DNA of 53,002 bases from a virus, in IMG/VR virus record IMGVR_UViG_3300027881_000018, positions 1-53,002 of that record; one strand, 5' to 3'. Below the pieces are notes generated by a model. The model was not told where the DNA came from. It was given only the letters and a program-made list of their open reading frames with translations, and made no database searches. This document shows positions 22,195-28,884 of this stretch, piece after piece (positions within the stretch are counted from its first letter, which is position 1; each line of letters opens with the position of its first letter). A program made the position numbers and the translations under genes.

Positions 22195-22494
22195 ATGAGC
22201 ATTTTGTTCACGCAGTTTTTGTTACCCGACGGTCACACGCGAGAGATGTGGATCAGGCGACCGCGAGCAGTCGAGCTACTGGCCCGTCAGCTCAGGGACG
22301 CGGGACACCGCTTCGAGATCGAGACGCTGACCACTGGCGAAATCTCTATGACGGTCGAGGCCGACGGCGAGGACGGCGCGGAGATCGTGCGCTCTCACCA
22401 GATTTGTGCCAACGGACCGCCAGTTCTCAAAAGCGTCGACACGATGATGGCCGAAGCGTATCTCAACTGGCAGTCGGGCAAGGCGGCCTACTGA
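22195..22494 (+). CDS. Hypothetical early protein
   Basis: A 99-residue alpha/beta protein beginning MSILFTQF, with an amphipathic helix (RAVELLARQLRDAGHRF) and strands EISMTVEADGE. The ATG 22195 follows the element Shine-Dalgarno; an earlier in-frame ATG at 22144 would translate the element. Its stop shares one base with the next ATG (TGATG). Confidence 0.65.
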   Translation: MSILFTQFLLPDGHTREMWIRRPRAVELLARQLRDAGHRFEIETLTTGEISMTVEADGEDGAEIVRSHQICANGPPVLKSVDTMMAEAYLNWQSGKAAY

Positions 22495-22823
22495 TGGGGC
22501 ACCGGGAGGGTGAGAACCGCACCGTGCTGCCGTTCGCAGACGACGACGCGCGAATCATCGACGACCGGGAGTGGCCCGAGGACGACCCGTACGAACTTCA
22601 GCGACAGCGCGACATCGACGAGGAGAGAGAGATGAACCACAGGGCCGACATGGAGGCCGCCGAGGCGGCATTTAAGAACTGGCTGCACCGTCAGGGCGAC
22701 CTGAGCGCGAAGTCGATCCATCAGGCGGTGCGGACCGCCTTTTTCGACGGCGCTCAGTTCGGCATCGAGCTGTGCAAAAAGATCAACGACGAGATCATCG
22801 CAGAGGTGAAGGGCGATGACTGA
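22494..22823 (+). CDS. Hypothetical charged early protein
   Basis: A 109-residue charged protein. ATG 22494 couples to the upstream stop. ATG 22632, inside the frame, is preceded by GAGGAGAGAG and may be the real or a second start, giving 63 residues. The C-terminal part HQAVRTAFFDGAQFGIELCKKI resembles a helix seen in small phage proteins. The N-terminal part is acidic. Confidence 0.6.
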   Translation: MGHREGENRTVLPFADDDARIIDDREWPEDDPYELQRQRDIDEEREMNHRADMEAAEAAFKNWLHRQGDLSAKSIHQAVRTAFFDGAQFGIELCKKINDEIIAEVKGDD

Positions 22824-23031
22824 CGCCGAGTGGCTAGAGATGGCCCTCGTTACCATCGACCGTTGCCCCCGCATGATGGCGAGGGCGGCGGTTCTTTTTG
22901 ACATGAGACAGGAGAATGACCATGACCGACAAAGACGACTACGACGACATCCCCGAGGGATACGTCGTCACCGAGAGCCTGAACGACGGCCCGATGGTGC
23001 TGGCACCGGACGGTACGCAGACCCCGCTTGA
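22816..23031 (+). CDS. Small overlapping reading frame
   Basis: A 71-residue frame starting with ATG that overlaps the upstream stop by eight bases (ATGACTGA), the same junction type found in the leftward early genes. Its first about 32 residues look like a real protein (EWLEMALVTIDRCPRMMARAAVLFDM split over a helix). The remaining half runs through the next gene in another frame and is Arg-rich. Translation is plausible but the C-terminal half is probably incidental. Confidence 0.4.
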   Translation: MTDAEWLEMALVTIDRCPRMMARAAVLFDMRQENDHDRQRRLRRHPRGIRRHREPERRPDGAGTGRYADPA

Positions 23032-23785
23032 GGCATTCAGAACGGCCCTTGCTGTAGGAGCCGAACCGATCAGCGAGTTTGAGATGGGCCTGCACACGGC
23101 TGGACCGACCAGCTCGTGGATGGACAGCGACCCGGATCTGCTCGATCAGTCGCTGGCCCGACGACGCAAGAACCGCACCGCCCTCATGGACTGGCTGTGG
23201 GGTGCGCTCGTGCAGGGCGTCGACTACGGGCAGATCAAGGCGACCCAGAAGCCAGCCCTGTGGCAGCCGGGTGCAGAGAAGCTCTGCGGCTACCTCGACC
23301 TGATCCCGTCCTTCCCCGACGCGGAGAAGTACGTAGAGGTCGCGGCGCAGGGCGGCAAGATCGGCGACATCGTGGTGCGCTGCTTTTTGACGGACGCCTC
23401 CGGGCGGCTGGTGGGCGAGGGCATGGGAGCCAGAGAGCCCGAGCAGAACCCCAAGCTGAACGACCGCATCAAGATGGCGCAGAAGTCGGCGCTGATCGAC
23501 GCGGTGAAACGCTGCGCCGGTCTCAGCGAGGTGTTCACTCAGGACGAGGCAGACGAGGGTGCGGGCGCTCCCATCGACAAGGAGGCCCGGAACTATCTGC
23601 TGGAGAAGGCGCAGGCGCTGTTCGGAGAGGAGAAGGGCGATGCCGTTCTCATGTCCCTTGCCAAGCGGCGCTTCGGCTTCGACGGCGGCGACTGGCACCT
23701 GATCCCGGCCATGCGATTGCAGGATGCGGTCAGGTCGCTTGAGGAGAAGGCCGCCGAGGGCTTCAAGCCGGAGGCCGAGGCGTGA
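22922..23785 (+). CDS. Candidate single-strand annealing recombination protein
   Basis: A 287-residue protein. The central region (about residues 95-205) has DYGQIKATQKPALWQPGAEK, then GDIVVRCFL, GRLVGEGMGAREPE and KMAQKSALIDAVKRC ending in FTQDEA. This pattern is shared by a broad group of phage proteins that keep company with exonucleases and look like Rad52-type or related annealing proteins. The YqaJ-type exonuclease 3.7 kb downstream would be its partner. ATG 22922 is eight bases from AGGAG; ATG 22916 is too close. The family assignment is by pattern and context and is not certain. Confidence 0.5.
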   Translation: MTDKDDYDDIPEGYVVTESLNDGPMVLAPDGTQTPLEAFRTALAVGAEPISEFEMGLHTAGPTSSWMDSDPDLLDQSLARRRKNRTALMDWLWGALVQGVDYGQIKATQKPALWQPGAEKLCGYLDLIPSFPDAEKYVEVAAQGGKIGDIVVRCFLTDASGRLVGEGMGAREPEQNPKLNDRIKMAQKSALIDAVKRCAGLSEVFTQDEADEGAGAPIDKEARNYLLEKAQALFGEEKGDAVLMSLAKRRFGFDGGDWHLIPAMRLQDAVRSLEEKAAEGFKPEAEA

Positions 23786-24090
23786 ACCAGTGCTACGAGT
23801 GCAAGTACCGAAGGCCGGCGCCGGGCAGCACGCACAGCAAGTGCGAGCATCCCGCGACGAAGGGCGGCGACAACAAGAGGGCCGAGCTGCTGGCAATTCT
23901 GGCGAGCGTCGGTCGAGGCGGACCCGCCATTGGGCCGGGTGCCGAGGAGCTGGCGATAACAGCCGACGCGCACGGACTGGCAAGTGGCTGGTTCAACTGG
24001 CCCTTTAACTTCGATCCCACATGGCTCGGCAACTGCGACGGCTTTACAGCGAAGGAGACACAGCATGAGAACGCTACTGGTCGGGCTTGA
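23782..24090 (+). CDS. Cys-containing early protein
   Basis: A 102-residue protein starting with GTG overlapping the upstream stop (GTGA). N-terminal C-Y-E-C-K-Y, a later C-E-H, and a C-terminal C-D-G-F suggest a metal site of the kind C-x2-C...C...C. The middle is helical, followed by a WFNWPFNFDP aromatic stretch. Function not known. Confidence 0.65.
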   Translation: MNQCYECKYRRPAPGSTHSKCEHPATKGGDNKRAELLAILASVGRGGPAIGPGAEELAITADAHGLASGWFNWPFNFDPTWLGNCDGFTAKETQHENATGRA

Positions 24091-24583
24091 CAACCCGCAC
24101 TCTACCGATCCGAAGAACGCGCTGGCCCCGCTTCCGGCGAACGCTACCGGAAGCCGGATCGTCGAGATGATTCAGACGAGCCTGACCGACTACACGATGC
24201 GAGACTATCTGCGCGACTTCGACCGGCTGAACCTCTATCCGATCAAGGCCGCCGCGTCCGGCAAGGGCGCGACCAAGACGGATCGGCTCATGGCCCAGTG
24301 GTGCCTGATGGTTGCCGTCGTAGCGGGGTACGACAATATCGTGCTGTTCGGCAATCGGGTCAGGGCCGCGTTCGCGGACATCGTGGAACTGGACGCTGAC
24401 CTTGCTCTCGACTACCGAACCATCGACGCGGACTGGCTCGTGAAGGGACACAGGCTCACGTTCTTTGCCGTGCCGCATCCGTCCGGTCGCAACCGCTGGT
24501 ACAACGACAAGCGCAATCAGGTGGCCGTCGGCGACACGCTCATGCGGCTCAGAGAGCGACGACACAAGGAGCGATCAAGATGA
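24065..24583 (+). CDS. Uracil-DNA-glycosylase-superfamily-like protein
   Basis: A 172-residue protein. It begins MRTLLVGLDNPHS, resembling motif 1 of the UDG superfamily (GE/D-x-P), and ends with FFAVPHPSGRNRWYND, resembling the HPS motif 2 loop. A central helix/strand pair, VAGYDNIVLFGNRV, fits the fold. Phage members of this group are often encoded close to nucleotide and DNA-modification genes; their activity is mostly untested. The start overlaps the upstream gene by 26 bases and has AAGGAG. Confidence 0.6.
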   Translation: MRTLLVGLDNPHSTDPKNALAPLPANATGSRIVEMIQTSLTDYTMRDYLRDFDRLNLYPIKAAASGKGATKTDRLMAQWCLMVAVVAGYDNIVLFGNRVRAAFADIVELDADLALDYRTIDADWLVKGHRLTFFAVPHPSGRNRWYNDKRNQVAVGDTLMRLRERRHKERSR

Positions 24584-24840
24584 TGACCCGAGACGACTAC
24601 TCGAAGATGGTCGAGGGCGTGACCTGCCGGTGGTGCGGCTACACGCTGCCGACCGAGATTCAGAACTACAACCACGGCGGAGGGTGGCAGCTAGACGGCT
24701 ACACCCGCCGCCAGTGGCTCTTCGTCGAGTGCCGCCGCTGCGACTATCAGTGGTCGCTGGCCAAGCTCGGCATCCCCCGAAATGTTGGAGAAACCATACT
24801 GGCGTCGAGCGACGCCGAAGGAGCGAGACATGATCTTTGA
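24580..24840 (+). CDS. Zinc-ribbon early protein
   Basis: An 86-residue protein with C-R-W-C-G near residues 16-20 and C-R-R-C near residues 51-54, a standard ribbon, with a Trp-rich loop between. The start overlaps the upstream stop (ATGA). Function unknown. Confidence 0.7.
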   Translation: MMTRDDYSKMVEGVTCRWCGYTLPTEIQNYNHGGGWQLDGYTRRQWLFVECRRCDYQWSLAKLGIPRNVGETILASSDAEGARHDL

Positions 24841-25234
24841 CTTAATCAGAGACTCAGCAACAGAGACGCTGACGCACGGCGAGCGTGTGTTTGCCTACTA
24901 CGAGAAGCACCACAGAGCTATCGTCGAAGTGTGTTCGGCCCTAGCCAAGATCGAGGACAAGGTGATCAGAACGCAGGCGACGACCGGAGCCATCGACCTG
25001 AATATCAGCGGCGACCGGCATGTCCTGAATGCAGTATTCGCTGCGTTCCGCAAGCTCGGCTACGAGCCCGGTACCCGGCCCGGAAAGGAACCGGAGCCCA
25101 GCTTCTCGACCTACTTTAGTCACACGGAACACGACTGTAAATTCTGGCTCAGCTTCACCTCGTCCCAGTGTACCCGCGTCAAGGTCGGCACGAAGACGCA
25201 GACCATCGACGTGTACGAGACAGTCTGTGAATAG
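24830..25234 (+). CDS. Hypothetical early protein
   Basis: A 134-residue alpha/beta protein. The ATG 24830 (MIFDLI) overlaps the upstream gene by 11 bases; an earlier in-frame ATG at 24782 lies deeper in the upstream gene. Helix AIVEVCSALAKIEDKVI, then AIDLNISGDRHVLNAVFAAFRKL, then a beta C-terminus. No recognised family. Confidence 0.65.
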   Translation: MIFDLIRDSATETLTHGERVFAYYEKHHRAIVEVCSALAKIEDKVIRTQATTGAIDLNISGDRHVLNAVFAAFRKLGYEPGTRPGKEPEPSFSTYFSHTEHDCKFWLSFTSSQCTRVKVGTKTQTIDVYETVCE

Positions 25235-25577
25235 CGTCAGGTACGGCGACGGGCGATCAGGCGACGTCCTTCAGGATGCCGTGCGGCGTCGTGCAATCGA
25301 ACACGACTGGCACCGGCTGCGGGATCAGGACGCCGAGTGGCGGCTCTTTCAGCGGATCGTGACGCGGGTCGTCCTCGTGATCGCGGCCCTGTTCGTCCTC
25401 GGCACGCTGACCGGCTGCGACTCGCCGGAAAAGAAGTGCGGCAGGTGGGACGCCATGGTCAAGGGCTATGAGCTCTGTGCCGCCGACCCCGGCTGTCGAA
25501 TGAAGATCAGGAACTACGACGCGCTGACTCACGCACGCATCGAACGGGCGCAGTGGTGCCCGGAGGAGAAGCTATGA
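25227..25577 (+). CDS. Early membrane or lipoprotein
   Basis: The GTG at 25227 makes the 8-base overlap GTGAATAG with the upstream stop and gives 116 residues: a charged N-terminal domain (1-43), a hydrophobic segment (45-62) and a Cys-rich exterior domain. The hydrophobic segment ends in LTGC, a good lipobox. An internal GTG at 25359 would give a 72-residue product with a textbook lipoprotein signal (MTRVVLVIAALFVLGTLTGC). Two products, one inner-membrane anchored and one lipidated, are therefore possible. A lipoprotein in an early arm suggests superinfection exclusion. That is inference. Confidence 0.6.
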   Translation: MNSVRYGDGRSGDVLQDAVRRRAIEHDWHRLRDQDAEWRLFQRIVTRVVLVIAALFVLGTLTGCDSPEKKCGRWDAMVKGYELCAADPGCRMKIRNYDALTHARIERAQWCPEEKL

Positions 25578-25819
25578 GCAAGTACTACTACAGCTTTGGC
25601 CAGAGCCACACGCACCGAGTCCACGGCGTGACGCTCGACAAGGACAGCATCGTCGAGATCATCGCGCCTGATGATGAAAGAGGGATGGAGGCGGCCCGAG
25701 CAAAGATGTTCGATACGTTCGGGCAGAAGTGGTCCATGCAGTACGACGATGCCAGCCTCGATCTAAGCTACTTTCCTCGCGGCATAGTCCTGACGCTTCA
25801 CGCTGGGGGCTCGCCATGA
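25574..25819 (+). CDS. Hypothetical early protein
   Basis: An 81-residue alpha/beta protein beginning MSKYYYSFGQSHTHRVHG, with DSIVEIIAPDDERGMEAARAKMF, a strand followed by a helix. ATGA overlap with the upstream stop and with the next gene. No known family. Confidence 0.65.
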   Translation: MSKYYYSFGQSHTHRVHGVTLDKDSIVEIIAPDDERGMEAARAKMFDTFGQKWSMQYDDASLDLSYFPRGIVLTLHAGGSP

Positions 25820-26049
25820 ATATCACCATCACAATCAATACCGATAACGCAGCATTTGACGACTGGCACGGCGGTGAATTGCGCAACATCCTAGCGGCTA
25901 TCGCAGACGGGATTGAGGCCGGTCGCTACTCTGCCCGTCCGGCAGACCCCGCACAACTGTGTACGGATAACGAAGCATTCGGCGAAAATGGTGCGCGGAT
26001 TATGGACAGCAACGGGAACACGTGCGGCAGCATCAAGGTGTCGCCATGA
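25816..26049 (+). CDS. Hypothetical early protein
   Basis: A 77-residue protein, MNITITINTDNAAFDD at the start, a helix ELRNILAAIADGIEAG and a C-terminal strand pair ending MDSNGNTCGSIKV. This is a known style of small phage protein of unknown role. It overlaps both neighbours by four bases. Confidence 0.65.
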   Translation: MNITITINTDNAAFDDWHGGELRNILAAIADGIEAGRYSARPADPAQLCTDNEAFGENGARIMDSNGNTCGSIKVSP

Positions 26050-26312
26050 GCATCGGAGCCGGATACGCCTGCGTGCCGTGTCAGACCTACCTGCGGCCCC
26101 GCAAGAACGAGATCGTGGTACTCGAGACGGACGACAAGCACAGGCCCTACAAGATCTGGCTGGCCGACCTGTGGGAGTGTCCCGACTGCGGCCATCAGGT
26201 CATTCTCGGCTACGGCCTGCACCACATCAGCGAGCACTACGAGCCCGACTTCGACCGCTACCTGAAGCGAGTCACGCACACGATCCTCGGCTGCCCGAGG
26301 GGTCTGCCATGA
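26046..26312 (+). CDS. Zinc-ribbon early protein
   Basis: An 88-residue protein starting at ATG 26046 (ATGA overlap). C-V-P-C near residues 9-12 and C-P-D-C-G-H near residues 46-51 form a zinc ribbon. The helix after it contains EHYEPDFDRYLKR. Probably a nucleic-acid or protein adaptor. Confidence 0.7.
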   Translation: MSIGAGYACVPCQTYLRPRKNEIVVLETDDKHRPYKIWLADLWECPDCGHQVILGYGLHHISEHYEPDFDRYLKRVTHTILGCPRGLP

Positions 26313-26473
26313 GCCTGTCGCACGAAGCGTACTTTATCCATCCGACCATGACTGTCGAGCAGGCGGCGAAGGAGGCCAACAAGTACCACTGCTGGCTCAA
26401 GCTGCGCTGGACTACCGACGGCGGCCTGCGGGTCGTCGCAGTTCCACGTGAAACAGAGGAGCGGAAGCCATGA
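26309..26473 (+). CDS. Small hypothetical early protein
   Basis: A 54-residue protein coupled to both neighbours by ATGA overlaps. A helix (VEQAAKEANKYH) is followed by a beta hairpin (CWLKLRWTTDG, then LRVVAV). No family recognised. Confidence 0.6.
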   Translation: MSLSHEAYFIHPTMTVEQAAKEANKYHCWLKLRWTTDGGLRVVAVPRETEERKP

Positions 26474-26676
26474 AGGTAACCGAGCAACAGGCCCGCAAGC
26501 TAGGCTGCCCGCTGATGCTTGGGAAGGGAGAGCGAAAGACCTGCTGTCGCGGATCGAGCTGCATGGCGTGGCGCTGGACCGACAAGCTAACCGAAGGCCC
26601 GGACTCGTACCGGGCTGAACCCGGCCCGACCGGATACTGCGGCCTCGCCGGAACACCCGAATGCGCCGGGAACTGA
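26470..26676 (+). CDS. Cys-rich early protein
   Basis: A 68-residue protein with six Cys: C13, a CC pair, C-M-A-W-R-W, C-G-L and C-A-G-N. This spacing resembles small phage proteins that carry an iron-sulfur or zinc site, with the tryptophan motif MAWRW after one Cys. Function unknown. Confidence 0.65.
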   Translation: MKVTEQQARKLGCPLMLGKGERKTCCRGSSCMAWRWTDKLTEGPDSYRAEPGPTGYCGLAGTPECAGN

Positions 26677-26706
26677 GTTCGCGGTGCAAAACAACTGGAG
26701 AAAATT

Positions 26707-27102
26707 ATGAACTTAGCAGAATACGTTGGTAAGACTACGCGACGTGGATCATGCGGCTGCGGCCGGTGCTTCGACGCGCCGGATGAGCCGAGCAAGCCGG
26801 ACGGTCACACGGTCAGCGTCGAGTTCTTCGACGTCAGCCAGCAGGGCGCGAACAAGGACACGTTCCTCGACCTCGTTCGGTCGGAGTTCCCGCACTGGCT
26901 CGACGGCAAGGAACACAGCTACCTTGAGACCGGTGCCGACATCGGAGATCAGGGGCTCGCCATGCAGGCGATGGCGCTCGGCCAACTGCTCGGCGCGTGG
27001 GAGCTGATGACCCCTAGCAAGATGCTCGGCACGGACGTCGACAAGGACATCGCGATGCAGATGGCGGGCAGCGGTTACGTCACGATCAGGTACACGTCAT
27101 GA
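26707..27102 (+). CDS. Hypothetical early protein
   Basis: A 131-residue protein with an N-terminal C-G-C-G-R-C cluster (residues 16-21), a strand VSVEFFDVS, and a C-terminal helical region (MQAMALGQLLGAWELM). ATG has AACTGGAG ten bases upstream after a 30-base gap. Function unknown. Confidence 0.65.
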   Translation: MNLAEYVGKTTRRGSCGCGRCFDAPDEPSKPDGHTVSVEFFDVSQQGANKDTFLDLVRSEFPHWLDGKEHSYLETGADIGDQGLAMQAMALGQLLGAWELMTPSKMLGTDVDKDIAMQMAGSGYVTIRYTS

Positions 27103-27488
27103 GCCTTGAGCTATCGGAGAAGACGGTCGGCATCTGGGCCGTCGATATGATGAACGGCAGCGACTTCCTCGGCGCCGTGTGGCGCGAGAGTGACAACTAC
27201 GTCATCGAGTATCGCTTCCGGTACTACGAGGACGACAAGGTGTTCGACAGCGAGGACAAGAAGAACTGGTACCGGGCCGAGATCCCGACCGACCGGGCCA
27301 GCGAGGAGGAGTTGATCGACGCTATGAAGGTGGTCGTCGAGGCGCTCTGGAAGAAGAGCGGCGGCAAGCGATACGAGATCCTGATGGGCTCCGGCGGCGT
27401 CGAGGAGATGACGTCCGCCCTGAAGAAGTGGCCGTCGATCTCGATGCTGACCCTGACGCCCGAACAGGCCAAGGAGCGCGGGCTGTGA
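27099..27488 (+). CDS. Hypothetical protein beside the exonuclease
   Basis: A 129-residue alpha/beta protein. The N-terminal sheet (VGIWAVDMMNG, DYVIEYRF-like) is followed by ELIDAMKVVVEALWKKSG and an all-helical end. It overlaps the upstream stop by four bases and shares four bases with the exonuclease start. Close coupling suggests a recombination-associated role, but none is known. Confidence 0.65.
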   Translation: MSLELSEKTVGIWAVDMMNGSDFLGAVWRESDNYVIEYRFRYYEDDKVFDSEDKKNWYRAEIPTDRASEEELIDAMKVVVEALWKKSGGKRYEILMGSGGVEEMTSALKKWPSISMLTLTPEQAKERGL

Positions 27489-28126
27489 AGGTTCTCTGCG
27501 ACCAGCAGCGCACGCCCGAGTGGAACGACGCACGGCGCGGCAAGCTCACGGCCTCGTGCGCCAACCTCGCCCTCGCCAAGCGCGGCGGCAAGGGCCGCCA
27601 GAACTACATCGAGGAGCTTGTCATGGACATCGAGGGCATCCCCGACTTCGGCGACGAGGATAACCCGCCGTGGTACACCGACGGCGTGTACTACGAGTCG
27701 TGGGCTCGCGGCTGGTACTCGTGGACGTTCGATGCAGACGTGCGGCAAACGGGCTTCATAATCCACGACGAGTACCAGTGGCTCGGCTGCTCGCCGGACG
27801 GGATGCTCGACCCGGACGGCGGCATGGAGATCAAGTATCGCAAGTCGCTCAAGACCTTTCAGCAGCACGCGCAGATCGGCAAGGTCGCGGCCGTGATGCC
27901 GCAGGTGCAGACGACCCTGTTCATCACCGGGCGCCGTTGGTGGGACTATGTGAACTACTGGCGCTCGGACGACCACGAGCTTGAGAAGGGCCACGTTCAG
28001 CGGATCGAGCGCGACGACGCGTACATCTACAACACCCTGCTTCCGGCCTTCGTCGGGCTGTGGCGAGAAGTCGAGGGCTTGCTAGAGACACACGAGCGAA
28101 AGTACAATCCAGACCGCGCGCGCTGA
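27485..28126 (+). CDS. YqaJ/lambda-type recombination exonuclease
   Basis: A 213-residue nuclease of the YqaJ/lambda Red exonuclease group. Motifs: TPEWNDARRGKLTAS at the N-terminus, DGVYYESWARGWY for the helix with the conserved Glu, LGCSPDGM with the catalytic Asp, EIKYRKS for the E-x-K, and QVQTTLFITGRRWWDYV for the conserved Gln helix. It digests one strand of duplex ends to feed an annealing protein. Start GTG 27485 overlaps the upstream stop (GTGA). It is the last rightward gene; its end lies inside an inverted repeat. Confidence 0.85.
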   Translation: MKVLCDQQRTPEWNDARRGKLTASCANLALAKRGGKGRQNYIEELVMDIEGIPDFGDEDNPPWYTDGVYYESWARGWYSWTFDADVRQTGFIIHDEYQWLGCSPDGMLDPDGGMEIKYRKSLKTFQQHAQIGKVAAVMPQVQTTLFITGRRWWDYVNYWRSDDHELEKGHVQRIERDDAYIYNTLLPAFVGLWREVEGLLETHERKYNPDRAR

Positions 28127-28200
28127 CCCGCGCTCCGCTTATCCGGTTGTTGCTGCCCGCATCCACCCTTAGGCACTCGACAGGGCAACGGTCAGCGCGC
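28118..28200 (+). repeat. Long-loop inverted repeat at end of rightward operon
   Basis: GCGCGCTGACC (28118-28128), overlapping the exonuclease stop, is exactly complementary to GGTCAGCGCGC (28190-28200). The 61-base loop contains no gene. CCTTTCC follows. It may protect the 3' end of the rightward messages or help end them. Confidence 0.6.
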
Positions 28201-28211
28201 CTTTCCATGTC

Positions 28212-28236
28212 AAAAAAAAGCGCCCCGAAGGGCGCT
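28212..28236 (-). terminator. Rho-independent terminator
   Basis: On the minus strand AGCGCCC (28236-28230), a TTCG tetraloop and GGGCGCT are followed by a T-run, eight in all. It ends the single-gene leftward unit starting near 28768, only six bases after that gene's stop. Confidence 0.9.
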
Positions 28237-28241
28237 CAGTC

Positions 28242-28685
28242 CTACTTGCCGCGAATGGCGATCTCTGTGCGCGAGATTTCCGCGGCCTGAATGTCACCGA
28301 GGGTGAAGCCGTGGTCGATAACGTTCTTCCACTCGCACTTCTTGCCCGGATAGCACAGCCAGAGCAGCTTGTTTCGCGGCTGATACTCCCACACGCGGCA
28401 CCACTGTCCGGCCTTGATGTTATAGACCATGCTCATCCTCATGGTGCTGAAGCTCATGTACGACCGGTTGTCGGACTTCCCGAAGAAGACCTTTTGCCCC
28501 TGTCGCCAGCTCCTCGCATCCTCGTGGAAGGGTACGAGCTCTGCCTTCCGGATCTCGCCGCATCGGGCTCTGTGCGCCTTCTTGTTTGCGGTGATGATCC
28601 TTCTCGGCTCGGCGTTTAGATCCTTGAGCAGCTCGCTTGCCTGCTCCTTGGTGTCACACATATCGAACGTGCTATGATTGCTCAT
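28242..28685 (-). CDS. Independently transcribed hypothetical protein
   Basis: A 147-residue basic protein beginning MSNHSTFDMCDTKEQASELL, with a Cys/Arg-rich helix, an aromatic middle (QGQKVFFGKSDNRSYMSF) and a C-terminal region with CRVWEYQPRNKLLWLCYPGKK. No family recognised. ATG 28685 follows CTGGAG. It is alone between its own extended -10 promoter with a boxA leader and its own terminator, like a phage moron gene. A host-altering or anti-defence role is possible but unproven. Confidence 0.7.
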   Translation of the reverse strand: MSNHSTFDMCDTKEQASELLKDLNAEPRRIITANKKAHRARCGEIRKAELVPFHEDARSWRQGQKVFFGKSDNRSYMSFSTMRMSMVYNIKAGQWCRVWEYQPRNKLLWLCYPGKKCEWKNVIDHGFTLGDIQAAEISRTEIAIRGK

Positions 28686-28744
28686 GTGATTTTCTCCAGA
28701 GAATCTAGGGTCGGCCCAGTGCCGGCCCTTCCTTTTGCCCAAAT

Positions 28745-28756
28745 TGTTAAAGAGCG
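28745..28756 (-). promoter_or_regulatory. boxA antitermination element in leader
   Basis: CGCTCTTTAACA on the minus strand equals the consensus boxA bound by NusB and S10 in rRNA and phage nut leaders. It lies about 20 bases after the -10 box. Downstream an imperfect hairpin, GGGCCGGC then a short loop and GCCGACCC, lies where boxB would be expected, before the Shine-Dalgarno. Confidence 0.7.
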
Positions 28757-28774
28757 TGTTCGTCCTACATATAC

Positions 28775-28783
28775 ATTATAACA
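28775..28783 (-). promoter_or_regulatory. Extended -10 promoter
   Basis: TGTTATAAT on the minus strand is a perfect extended -10 (TGnTATAAT) within an AT-rich stretch. No good -35 stands at 17 bases, which extended -10 promoters can lack. It serves the 28242-28685 gene. Confidence 0.7.
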
Positions 28784-28884
28784 AATGATATTTTTCAATC
28801 ACTTGCGAGCGTATTTAGGCGAAACTCGACCAAGCCGTTTGGGCTCTAAAGTCGTTTGCGCGAAGTTGCGCGAGGTTTTTGGGG

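Noticed and set aside
28775-28793. TTGAAA as -35 box for the stand-alone gene
   Set aside because: It is only 12 bases from TATAAT. The extended -10 explains the promoter better.
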